In this document: positions 56,301-64,000 of the stretch, in pieces
How the letters are laid out: each line of letters begins with the position of its first letter
How positions within the stretch are numbered: position 1 is the stretch's first letter
Assembly (NCBI GenBank): GCA_017450005.1
Contig: JAFSYM010000026.1
Location: forward strand, 1-64,000
From: Clostridia bacterium
GTDB taxonomy: Bacteria; Bacillota; Clostridia; Oscillospirales; Acutalibacteraceae
Reading direction: 5' to 3'
DNA length: 64,000 nucleotides
Notes under the pieces: model-generated
The model's database searches: none
Seen by the model: only the letters and a program-made list of their open reading frames with translations
Told to the model about the DNA's origin: nothing
Position numbers and translations under genes: made by a program

Positions 56301-57740
56301 TTATTCTTCTTTTCTCCTGCCGTATTTGCCGCGCGCGCTCCTTCGTTTCGGAACGAAAACGGACAGGAGAACCATCCCGAACACGGCGGCAAAAACCGTG
56401 CCGCACAGCCACACGGCATGGCCGTGTTCCTGCATGTAAAACTGGCGGCGCAGCTTCCAGTAGCGGCTGCAGATATCCAGAATGATCGCGCCGTCTCCTG
56501 TGTCCGGAGAGAATACCTGATCTGTTTGCGTCGTCATGCCTTCCGGCACAAAAAAGACAACCGTATCGTCCGCAAGCTGTGCGGCAAGCTGCGAATGGTA
56601 TTCGAGGAACGTCTGTGACAGATTGCCGTATACCGCGTTAAACAGGCAGTTTCCTTCTGTCAGGTCGGCAGCATAATGCTCGGACGGCATCAGCGTCGTT
56701 CGATCCCGGTTCCAGTAAGGCTCCAGCGCACAGATATATCCTTCAAGCCACGGCAGGAAAGTGTCCGGATTCAGGAATGTATCGTTCAGCTCCCGAACGA
56801 TGGCGCGATACCGCATCCGGTTGCAGTCCTGCTGCATCAACGCATGAAAAAGCATGTCGCCGCCCGCCTCAAAAGAAGACAGACTGTCCGGTTCCGAGAA
56901 CACATTGAAAACGTTGTCCTCGTCCCACGGGACAAACGTCAGCTCTCCGTTGTGCACACACAGGTAATAATTATCGTGACCGAACGTCAGGCCATCCGTG
57001 TTGAACAGGAAGGCTTCGCAAGCAAAGAAACGCAGCAGACGGTCAATATCCGTGCACTGTCCGATCTGTGCAGCCTGACCAAGCAGATCCAGCAGCGCAT
57101 ACAGGTCAACCTGTTCCGGGTCGGATTTGACATAATAATCCTTTCCGCCCGCATGCAGCGGCGGCGCGGTATCTTTTGAGTTGTCGTAAGGTCTGAACAG
57201 TGAACCGCCGCCGAAATGCTGCTGTGTGAATTCGTCGTTCACGTCTTCCACAGCAAGATAAAGACCAAAGTCCACATCGTTGATGCGGATAAACGCCGGC
57301 CGCAGCGTCGGCGCGTCAATACCGAGGAAGGCAAACGCCTGCATGGCAATGATCTGCGTCATCAGCCGAGCCGGGGTATAGCTGTTGATCAGTTTGAGAG
57401 ACGGGTTGCCGCAGAACGAGCCGTTTGCATCCGCCCAATCGAAGCAAAGCTCCAGCGGCAAACGCCTTTGCGGCGTCATCATGCCGACACGCAGCGAGCT
57501 CGAGCCGCGGATCTGCACACCGATCCTGCGCATATCGTCGCCGTCGATGCTGACGAGCGCCGGATGCTTTTTCTTTTCTGACGTCGAGATCATCTGCAGG
57601 TAGTGATACGGGTGGATGAACAGATCAATCTCCAGCACTTCCGGCGCCGGATACGCATAGGCATCCTCTGCTGCGGCAGGGATCGCCGCACCGGAAAACA
57701 GTAAAAGGGCGCAAAGCAGCACAGCGGTGAATCGGCGCAT
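56301..57740 (-). CDS. CotH-family protein 2, C-terminally anchored
   Basis: 479 aa; GAGGAGGGACAGAGC precedes ATG 57740. Same layout as protein 1: signal peptide (AVLLCALLLFSGAAIPAAAE), VLEIDLFIHPYHYLQMIS, IGVQIRGSSSLRVGMMTPQR, FGLYLAVEDVNDEFTQQHF, LTFVPWDEDNVF, and a membrane anchor (WLCGTVFAAVFGMVLLSVF) with a basic tail. The two arose by tandem duplication (29 nt apart) and have diverged strongly. Confidence 0.88.
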   Translation of the reverse strand: MRRFTAVLLCALLLFSGAAIPAAAEDAYAYPAPEVLEIDLFIHPYHYLQMISTSEKKKHPALVSIDGDDMRRIGVQIRGSSSLRVGMMTPQRRLPLELCFDWADANGSFCGNPSLKLINSYTPARLMTQIIAMQAFAFLGIDAPTLRPAFIRINDVDFGLYLAVEDVNDEFTQQHFGGGSLFRPYDNSKDTAPPLHAGGKDYYVKSDPEQVDLYALLDLLGQAAQIGQCTDIDRLLRFFACEAFLFNTDGLTFGHDNYYLCVHNGELTFVPWDEDNVFNVFSEPDSLSSFEAGGDMLFHALMQQDCNRMRYRAIVRELNDTFLNPDTFLPWLEGYICALEPYWNRDRTTLMPSEHYAADLTEGNCLFNAVYGNLSQTFLEYHSQLAAQLADDTVVFFVPEGMTTQTDQVFSPDTGDGAIILDICSRYWKLRRQFYMQEHGHAVWLCGTVFAAVFGMVLLSVFVPKRRSARGKYGRRKEE

Positions 57741-57779
57741 GCTCTGTCCCTCCTCTTTTGTTATTTTGTATGAAACGGT

Positions 57780-59834
57780 TTACGCTTTGTCCACTGCCAC
57801 ATTCTTTTGGCCTTCCGTTTTCCGGTACAGCGCACCGGTCGGACAGACCTCGACGCACTTGCCGCAGCCGTTGCAGATGCTGCTTGCCAGCGGCAGACGG
57901 AATTCGGCGCCGACCTCGGTCGTAAAGCCGCGGCCGATCAGACCGATTGCGTCCAGCTTTTCGAGCTGGTCGCACGCGCGCACACACAGACCGCACAGAA
58001 TGCATTTGTTGCCGTCGCGCAGAATCACGGCGTGACTGTCGTCCTTCTGCCGCGCGGCTTTTTCACCGGCGTACGGCGCGGGGTCTGCTTCGTATTCGCG
58101 CGCATAGCGGATCAGCCGGCACTGCGCGTAATCCAGGCACCCGCATTCCAGACAGCGAGACGCCTCTTTGCGCGCGGTTTCTTCATCGAAGCCGAGCGCC
58201 ATTTCGGTGAACGTTTGCTTGCGCTCGTCGGCAGGCAGCACCGGCATTTTCGCGCGCGGCGCCTTTTCGCGGCCGGCAAGGTCTGCCGCCGTTACTTCTT
58301 TTTCACAGACGAACGGCTTTTCATACGCAATCTGCGCACCGTGCAGATACGCGTCGATCACGTCCGCCGCCTTGCGCGCTTCGCCGATGGCGGAGATGGC
58401 GATGTCTGCGCCCTTGTTTGTCACGTCGCCGACGGCAAAGACGCCGTCCAGATTTGTTCTGAATGTGGCCGTATCGGCCGCGACAGTGCCGCGGGTCGTC
58501 GCTTCGAGCGTTTCCAGTCCGGCAAAGTCGGTTTTCTGGCCGATGGCCATGATGACGGAATCGACGGCAAGCGTCTCAAACTTGCCCTCGATCGGCTCCG
58601 GCCGTCTGCGGCCGGACGCATCCGGCGCGCCGAGCTGCATGCACTGCAGGCGGATGGATTCCACTTTGCCGTCGCCGCAGATTTCGTCCGGATTCGTGAG
58701 GAATCTGAACTGCACGCCCTCTTCGATCGCTTCTTCGATTTCCGCCTGTTCGGCGGGCATTTCATCGCGCGTGCGGCGGTAGATGACGTAGACCGTTTCT
58801 GCGCCCAGACGCACAGCCGTGCGGCACGCGTCCATGGCCGTATTGCCGCCGCCGCAGACCGCGACGGTTTTGCCGATGGCAGGCGGATTGCCGAGCGCCG
58901 TTTCACGCAGGAAGTCGATCCCGCCGAACACGCCGGCGAGGTCTTCGCCCGCCACGTGCATTTTGCTGCTGACCCATGCGCCGGTCGCCACGACGAGCGC
59001 GTCAAAATCCGCGCGCAGTCCGTCGAGCGTTACATCCCTGCCGAGCATGGTGTTCGGGTGCATCTGCACGCCGATGTTTTCCATCAGCGCAATCTCTTTG
59101 TCCAGCACTGCTTTGGGCAGTCTGTATTCCGGAATGCCGTAGCGCAGCATACCGCCGAGCTTGGGCATTTTATCAAAAATGTGTACCTCATGCCCCATGC
59201 GGCGCAGGTGATACGCCGCCGTAAGGCCGCCGGGGCCGCCGCCGATCACGGCGACGCGCTTGCCGGTAGCCGGTTTGCAGTCGGGTACAAACGTGTTTTC
59301 CAGCAGATCCATGTCCGCGCCGAACGCCTTGAGCGCGGCGAGCGAAACGGGTTCCTCGACCAGCGCGCGGCGGCACTTCTTTTCGCACGGATGCGGACAG
59401 ATGCGGCCGATAGACGCCGGGATCGGGATAACGTCCTTCATTGTTTCGGCTGCCTTGTGGTATTCGCCGCGCGCGATCAGCGCCGCGTATTTCTGGCAGT
59501 CCGTACCGCCGGGGCACGCGAGCGAGCAAGGCGCGATGCAGTCGCCCGTGTGGTCGCTCAGCAGCATTTCCAGCACAAATTTGCGCGAACGCATCACGCG
59601 TTCGGAATGCGTTTCGACCGTCATGCCGTCGGCGACTTTCGTCGCGCAGGCGCGCATGAGCTTTGCCGGACCTTGTCCCATCCTGACCTCGCACACGCAC
59701 AGACCGCACGCGCCGTACGGTTCTATGCGTGCATCGTGGCAGAGCGTGGGGATATCTATACCATTTGCCTGCGCCAGTTCCAAAAGCGTCTGACCGGGCA
59801 CAAAAGCGACTTCTTTTCCGTTCAGTAAAATCAT
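57780..59834 (-). CDS. GltD-like flavoprotein with Fe-S domains (Stn/HydA-like subunit)
   Basis: 684 aa from ATG 59834 (GAGGTGACGAAG upstream). An N-terminal 2Fe-2S domain (CHDARIEPYGACGLCVCEV) and DGMTVETHSERV lead into a GltD/NfnB-type oxidoreductase: CPHPCEKKCRRA, FAD site VAVIGGGPGGLTAAYHLRRM, NADP site VAVCGGGNTAMDACRTAVRL, GVFAVGDVTNKGADI. Two 4Fe-4S clusters end it (CILCGLCVRACDQ, CNGCGKCVEVCP). There is no H-cluster, so it is not a hydrogenase. With the NuoE/NuoF-like subunits it matches the Sporomusa-type electron-bifurcating transhydrogenase (Stn) picture. Confidence 0.85.
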   Translation of the reverse strand: MILLNGKEVAFVPGQTLLELAQANGIDIPTLCHDARIEPYGACGLCVCEVRMGQGPAKLMRACATKVADGMTVETHSERVMRSRKFVLEMLLSDHTGDCIAPCSLACPGGTDCQKYAALIARGEYHKAAETMKDVIPIPASIGRICPHPCEKKCRRALVEEPVSLAALKAFGADMDLLENTFVPDCKPATGKRVAVIGGGPGGLTAAYHLRRMGHEVHIFDKMPKLGGMLRYGIPEYRLPKAVLDKEIALMENIGVQMHPNTMLGRDVTLDGLRADFDALVVATGAWVSSKMHVAGEDLAGVFGGIDFLRETALGNPPAIGKTVAVCGGGNTAMDACRTAVRLGAETVYVIYRRTRDEMPAEQAEIEEAIEEGVQFRFLTNPDEICGDGKVESIRLQCMQLGAPDASGRRRPEPIEGKFETLAVDSVIMAIGQKTDFAGLETLEATTRGTVAADTATFRTNLDGVFAVGDVTNKGADIAISAIGEARKAADVIDAYLHGAQIAYEKPFVCEKEVTAADLAGREKAPRAKMPVLPADERKQTFTEMALGFDEETARKEASRCLECGCLDYAQCRLIRYAREYEADPAPYAGEKAARQKDDSHAVILRDGNKCILCGLCVRACDQLEKLDAIGLIGRGFTTEVGAEFRLPLASSICNGCGKCVEVCPTGALYRKTEGQKNVAVDKA

Positions 59835-59844
59835 CTTCGTCACC

Positions 59845-61599
59845 TCAACCTTTCCGCACTGCGCCGAACTTACAGACGGCAGCGCACTGTCCGCAGCGGA
59901 TGCACGCGTCGCTGTCAATGGAGAAAGGCTTGCCGATCTCGCCGCTGATGGCGTTTACAGGACACTTGCGGCTGCACAGCGAACAGCCGCGGCACTTGTC
60001 CGCGTCGATGCTGTAGCGCACAAGCGCCGTGCATTCACCCGCGGGACAACGCTTGTCGCGGATATGCGCCTCGTACTCGTCGCGGAAATAGCGGATCGTC
60101 GTCAGCACGGGGTTCGGCGCCGTCTGGCCGAGACCGCACAGCGCGTTTTCCTTGATGCGGCTGCACAATTCTTCGAGCAGCTCGATGTCGCCTTCTCTGC
60201 CCTCGCCGTCGCAGATGCGCGTCAGGATTTCCAGCAGGCGTTTGGTGCCGATGCGGCACGCGACACACTTGCCGCATGACTCCTTGGCCGTAAAATCAAG
60301 GAAGAATTTCGCCATCTGCACCATGCAGGTATCCTCGTCCATGATGACCATACCGCCGGAGCCCATAATCGCGCCGGTGGCGGACAGCGCCTTGTAGTCG
60401 ATGATCGTGTCGATCCCCGCAAGCGGAACGCATCCGCCGGACGGACCGCCGAGCTGCACGCCCTTGAAATTGCGCTCGCCGCGCATACCGCCGCCGATGT
60501 CGAACACGACGTCGCGCAGGGTTTTGCCCATCGGAATTTCGACAAGACCGCCGCGTTTGATTTTGCCCGTCAGCGCAAAGACCTTGGTGCCCTTGGTGCC
60601 CTTGCTGCCCTCGGTGCCCATGGCGGCAAATGCCTCGCCGCCGTTGTTGAGAATCCATGCGACGTTGGCGAAAGTTTCCACATTGTTGATGTTGGAGGGC
60701 TTGTGCCAGTAGCCGGACTGCGCCGGGAACGGGGGCTTGAGACGGGGCATGCCGCGCTGTCCCTCAAGCGATTCGATCAGCGCCGTTTCCTCGCCGCAGA
60801 CGAAAGCGCCCGCGCCCGCCTTGATGCGGAACCCGCACGAAAAGTCCGAACCGAAAATATGCTCGCCGATGTAGCCCGCTGCCGATGCGTCGGCAATGGC
60901 TTTTTCAAGACGTTTGATCGCGAGCGGATACTCCGCACGCACGTAGACGATCGCTTCGGCCGCGCCGATGGCGTATGCGCCGATCAGCATGCCCTCGATC
61001 AGCGCGTGCGGATCGCCTTCGATGACAGCTCTGTCCATGAACGCGCCGGGGTCGCCCTCGTCAGCGTTGCAGATCAAATATTTGGGAGAACCGGTGCTCT
61101 GGCGGGCGGCGTTCCATTTGAACCAGGTCGGGAAGCCTGCGCCGCCGCGTCCCGCGAGACCGGATATTTTGATTTCTTCAATGACTTCTTCCGGCGTCAT
61201 TTCGGTGACAGCCTTCCGCAGCGCGGCGTATCCCTGATGCGCCACGGCGTCGTCTAAGTTTTCAGGGTCGATCAGGCCGCAGTTGCGCAGCGCGATGCGC
61301 GTCTGCTTGTCGAGAAACGCGCTGTCCTCGGCGGAAATTTTCAGAGAGGCGACACTTGCTTCGTCACCCGTTTGCAGATACTGTGCGATCGCCTGCGCGT
61401 CTTTGGGCTGCACGCGCACCAGACGCGTGAGCTTGCCGTCGTCATAGATGTCGACAATCGGCTCGAGGAAACACATGCCGATGCAGCCGGTCACAGAAAG
61501 TTTTACATCTGCGTCAAGTGCGGCTTGCAGCGCGTCGTATACCTTTGCCGCGCCGGCAGAAATGCCGCATGAGCCTTGTCCGACTTTGATTTCAAGCAT
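59845..61599 (-). CDS. NuoF/HydB-like NADH-binding subunit
   Basis: 584 aa. An N-terminal thioredoxin-like 2Fe-2S domain (residues 1-110; VTGCIGMCFLEPIVDIYDDG retains part of its cysteines), then NuoF: SGLAGRGGAGFPTWFKWNAA (NADH), CNADEGDPGAFMDRAVIEGD (FMN), and the 4Fe-4S CGKCVACRIGTKR. The C-terminus has two extra 4Fe-4S clusters (CRGCSLCSRKCP, CIRCGQCAAVCK), as in bifurcating HydB. It accepts or donates NADH electrons. Overlaps the NuoE-like gene by 8 nt. Confidence 0.93.
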   Translation of the reverse strand: MLEIKVGQGSCGISAGAAKVYDALQAALDADVKLSVTGCIGMCFLEPIVDIYDDGKLTRLVRVQPKDAQAIAQYLQTGDEASVASLKISAEDSAFLDKQTRIALRNCGLIDPENLDDAVAHQGYAALRKAVTEMTPEEVIEEIKISGLAGRGGAGFPTWFKWNAARQSTGSPKYLICNADEGDPGAFMDRAVIEGDPHALIEGMLIGAYAIGAAEAIVYVRAEYPLAIKRLEKAIADASAAGYIGEHIFGSDFSCGFRIKAGAGAFVCGEETALIESLEGQRGMPRLKPPFPAQSGYWHKPSNINNVETFANVAWILNNGGEAFAAMGTEGSKGTKGTKVFALTGKIKRGGLVEIPMGKTLRDVVFDIGGGMRGERNFKGVQLGGPSGGCVPLAGIDTIIDYKALSATGAIMGSGGMVIMDEDTCMVQMAKFFLDFTAKESCGKCVACRIGTKRLLEILTRICDGEGREGDIELLEELCSRIKENALCGLGQTAPNPVLTTIRYFRDEYEAHIRDKRCPAGECTALVRYSIDADKCRGCSLCSRKCPVNAISGEIGKPFSIDSDACIRCGQCAAVCKFGAVRKG

Positions 61600-62086
61600 T
61601 GCTCCCGGCCTCCTTTCGCTTTTCGGAGATAATCTTCCGCACCTTGGCGGGCGTGAGAGAGCCGTACGTCTCGCCGTTGAGCATCATGACGGGCGAGAGC
61701 GAACAGCAGCCGAGACAGGCAACGCACTTGAGCGAGAACAGGCCGTCCGCCGTCGTTTCGCCGTCCGAAATGCCCAGCTCTTCACGGATCGTGCGCTCGA
61801 TTGTATCGGCGCCGTTGACGTGACAAGCCGTACCTTTGCACAGCTCGATAAAATATTTGCCTACCGGCTGAAAACGGAACTGCGTGTAAAATGTTGCAAC
61901 ACCGAAAACACGCGCCGTCGGGATCACCAGTTCTTTTGCGATATGCTCTAAAACATCCTGCGGCAGATAGCCGTAAATACCCTGTGCTTTCTGCAAAACG
62001 GTGATGAGACTGCCCGGCGTGTCGCGGTACTGTGCAATCACTTCCGCAAGGCGGGCAAGCTCACTTGTCTTTTCCATGGTAAACAA
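61592..62086 (-). CDS. NuoE/HydC-like 2Fe-2S subunit
   Basis: 164 aa. Thioredoxin-fold 2Fe-2S protein: LQKAQGIYGYLPQDVLEHIA, then the ligands in ELCKGTACHVNG (two Cys) and CVACLGCCSLSPVMMLNG. First gene of the three-subunit electron-transfer operon. Confidence 0.94.
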   Translation of the reverse strand: MFTMEKTSELARLAEVIAQYRDTPGSLITVLQKAQGIYGYLPQDVLEHIAKELVIPTARVFGVATFYTQFRFQPVGKYFIELCKGTACHVNGADTIERTIREELGISDGETTADGLFSLKCVACLGCCSLSPVMMLNGETYGSLTPAKVRKIISEKRKEAGSNA

Positions 62087-62302
62087 CCCCTTTCTGACCT
62101 TATAGTATAAAGGATTGCTGAAGAGTTTTCAAGAGTTATTTGCCTGTTTCAGGGAAAAAAGTCAGCGTGTGACCATGGTAGCGGGAGAATAAGCAAAAAG
62201 GTTCTTCACAGAAAACGATATGGATGAAGATGGCAGATAGCGGATGGCGGACAGCCTGCTGCAATCTGATACCCTGACGCTGCACGGAAATCCGTGACGC
62301 GC

Positions 62303-62336
62303 AAAAAAAGACCCGCACCCCGTGAAGGAGTGCGGG
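62303..62336 (-). terminator. Terminator of the repeat surface protein
   Basis: Minus strand CCCGCAC/GTGCGGG stem (extended) then TCTTTTTTT, 16 nt past the stop. The 62087-62302 interval holds no gene. Confidence 0.9.
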
Positions 62337-62351
62337 CAAAGTATCAGGGGA

Positions 62352-64000
62352 TCAATACCACAGGCATCCGAACAGGATGAACAGAATGTAGTGGTACCAG
62401 CGCAGTTTGATCTTGACTTCAGCCTGCGCGGTTCTGCCGTCGGGCGTGGTTGCGGTGATGACAGCGCTTCTGCAGAATACGCACAGACGCACGAACGTCA
62501 CCTTGCCGTTTTCGTCAACCGTCAGCAGCTTCGGCTTGGAGGTCGTATAGGTCACGCCGTCTTCGGACGCGGTCAACTGGACAGCCTCGAGGCCTCTTCT
62601 GGAATAGGGCGCCGTAACGACGATCTTGTTGGCGGGATCGACGCCGGGTGCGGAAAGCGTCAGGACTTCCGGTTCGGTCTTGTCGATCGTTTCCGTTTCC
62701 TTGTGGCCGCATTCCGTGCAGACGCGTTCTTTCTCGCCCTCTTCCGTGGCGGTAGCGGGCTTGGTCACGGTCCAATCACCGTAGGTGTGCGCTGCGGTCT
62801 CCTCGGCGTCGCCGCGGACGCATTCACGCTTGTGGTTCTCGCCGTTGTCGGTCCAGGCACCGAATTCATGGCCGAGCTTGGTGTTTGCATCAGCGATCGT
62901 ATCGGTCGTGCCGCAGCCGTTGTCGCAAGTCGCGGTCTTCGTGCCGTCCTCCGTGCAGGTTGCGTCGTTGTTGCTCACATAATTCGTGAAGGAGTGACCC
63001 TTCGCGCTGCCTTCGTCAGCGATCGTATCGGTCGTGCCGCAGCCGTTGTCGCAAGTCGCGGTCTTGGTGCCGTCCTCGGTGCAGGTCGCGTCGCCATTGC
63101 TCACGTAGTTGGTGAAGCTGTGACCGGTCGCGCTGCCTTCATCAGCGATCGTATCGGTCGTGCCGCAGCCGTTGTCGCAAGTCGCGGTCTTCGTGCCGTC
63201 GGCGGTGCAGGTGGCGTCGTTGTTGCTCACATAGTTCGTGAAGCTGTGGCCGGTCGCGCTGCCTTCGTCGGCGATCGTATCGGTCGCGCCGCAGCCGTTG
63301 TCGCAGGTCGCGGTCTTCGTGCCGTCAGCGGTGCAGGTCGCATCGCCATTGCTCACGTAGTTTGTGAAGCTGTGACCGAGCGCAGAGCCTTCGTCCGCGA
63401 TCGTATCGGTCGTGCCGCAGCCGTTGTCGCAGGTCGCGGTCTTCGTGCCGTCGGCGGTGCAGGTCGCATCGTTGTTGCTCACATAATTCGTGAAGCTGTG
63501 GCCGGTTGCGGGATCGCCTGTAACCGTGTAGGTGTATCCGCAGTCGGAGCAGGTGTAGGTGATGGAAGCGGCCTCGGTGCAGGTTGCGGGCACGGTGTTC
63601 ATATCAAACTGATGCTCTGCGGTTTCAGTCGCATCACAGCGGGTGCACTTGTGGGTGTGATACTGCGCGTCGCCTTCGATCTGCTCCCAGGTGTCGGGGA
63701 AGTCATGACCCAGTGCGGTATTGGCGTCAGGCTCGATGTACGTATGCTCGGAATTGTTCTTGCAGGTGAAAGTCGTGTAGCCGTCTTCGGTGCAGGTGGG
63801 ATCGGTGTAAACGCCGTCGTCCCAATCGTGACCGGTGGCTTTCTCTGTCGCGGCGTCTCCGTACACTGCGTATGCCTTGGCAAAGTTGCCGTCGATGTAC
63901 TTGGAAGGCGTGAAGTACACGTCGTGGTGGTTGTAGATGGAGATCGCCTTATTGATGTAGGGCTTGATCTCATCCTTGTGGCTGTCGGCCTTGGAAAGCA
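62352..64000 (-). CDS. Repeat-rich exported protein, 5' end outside window
   Basis: Open through 64000, so at least 549 residues are seen; the GTG at 63918-63920 is internal. It has Cys-x2-Cys-bearing modules such as CTEDGYTTFTCKNNSEHTY, CTRCDATETAEHQF and YTCSDCGYTYTVTG, then five 42-aa repeats (63503-62874), another CxxC-type module (ERVCTECGHKETETIDK), a Big-like domain (LTVDENGKVTFVRLC) and a C-terminal hydrophobic end (YHYILFILFGCLWY). Such modules occur in clostridial cell-surface proteins near dockerins and Big domains. The function is unknown. Confidence 0.8.
   Translation of the reverse strand, partial: LSKADSHKDEIKPYINKAISIYNHHDVYFTPSKYIDGNFAKAYAVYGDAATEKATGHDWDDGVYTDPTCTEDGYTTFTCKNNSEHTYIEPDANTALGHDFPDTWEQIEGDAQYHTHKCTRCDATETAEHQFDMNTVPATCTEAASITYTCSDCGYTYTVTGDPATGHSFTNYVSNNDATCTADGTKTATCDNGCGTTDTIADEGSALGHSFTNYVSNGDATCTADGTKTATCDNGCGATDTIADEGSATGHSFTNYVSNNDATCTADGTKTATCDNGCGTTDTIADEGSATGHSFTNYVSNGDATCTEDGTKTATCDNGCGTTDTIADEGSAKGHSFTNYVSNNDATCTEDGTKTATCDNGCGTTDTIADANTKLGHEFGAWTDNGENHKRECVRGDAEETAAHTYGDWTVTKPATATEEGEKERVCTECGHKETETIDKTEPEVLTLSAPGVDPANKIVVTAPYSRRGLEAVQLTASEDGVTYTTSKPKLLTVDENGKVTFVRLCVFCRSAVITATTPDGRTAQAEVKIKLRWYHYILFILFGCLWY
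62874..63503 (-). repeat. Five tandem 126-bp coding repeats
   Basis: Each unit encodes GHSFTNYVSN-[NG]-DATCT, then a DGTKTATCDNGCG segment and TIADEGSA. The copies differ by a few codons (N/G, A/E, T/A), so the array expands by recombination. Confidence 0.95.

Noticed and set aside
57807..59828. 673-codon plus-strand frame
   Set aside because: Shadow of the GltD-like gene; composition dominated by Arg, His and Ala.
62874..63503. Possible CRISPR-like repeat array
   Set aside because: The 126-bp units are fully coding, contiguous and without spacers; they are protein repeats.

Overview
The window reads as a chromosomal piece of an anaerobic, fairly GC-rich Clostridia member of gut or rumen type (Oscillospiraceae/Ruminococcaceae-like; the exact genus cannot be fixed by eye). 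Support comes from type III glutamine synthetase, the dapL lysine route, archaeal-type split glutamate synthase, a dockerin protein, DUF6273 and BspA-like surface proteins, and strong AGGAGG ribosome-binding sites. No rRNA, tRNA or CRISPR array was seen.

Layout. 0-14.2 kb is an accessory region: large secreted carbohydrate/surface proteins (beta-helix/LamG, GH43-like, dockerin, BspA-like LRR), a LysR/EamA exporter pair flanked by two 149-bp direct repeats of a frameshifted SHOCT-like mini-gene, YjbR and GrpB genes, a phage-tail remnant, and two related 54-56 aa proteins with an FDV-[DE]-DVIT core. 14.3-34 kb is a nitrogen/glutamine block. On the minus strand run gdhA, glnN (GSIII), a 56-aa protein, asnB, pyrG, an Amt-PII fusion, purF, dapF and dapL. 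Divergently on the plus strand run a split glutamate synthase (amidotransferase, FMN/Fe-S synthase, ferredoxin, flavoprotein, GXGXG subunit), a short GSI and an ANTAR antiterminator of NitR type. Canonical divergent promoters drive both sides, and leader hairpins with a shared sequence block precede gdhA, glnN and the GOGAT operon. This looks like one RNA-level nitrogen-control circuit.

34-39.4 kb is a compact minus-strand cluster with mobile-element character: a VirD4/TraG-type ATPase, ClpP, a zinc ribbon, and a chain of very small proteins (18-59 aa), one a strongly cationic amphipathic peptide and three hydrophobic. Two gene junctions share an identical 24-bp seam. 39.6-43 kb holds an HD phosphohydrolase translationally coupled to a ~900-aa double-WYL protein, a plausible undescribed signalling or defence cassette. 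43.3-49 kb is mixed metabolism and housekeeping: DUF4474, patatin, VanX-like dipeptidase, ADP-ribosylglycohydrolase, GT4, ArsC/Spx-like. 49-53 kb is a complete potABCD polyamine ABC operon. 53.2-57.8 kb is a DUF4956-VTC-CotH-CotH module. 57.8-62.1 kb is a three-subunit NuoE/NuoF/GltD-like flavin Fe-S complex resembling Stn-type transhydrogenase. The window ends inside a repeat-rich surface protein.

All identifications are by eye from sequence and family knowledge; no search was run.
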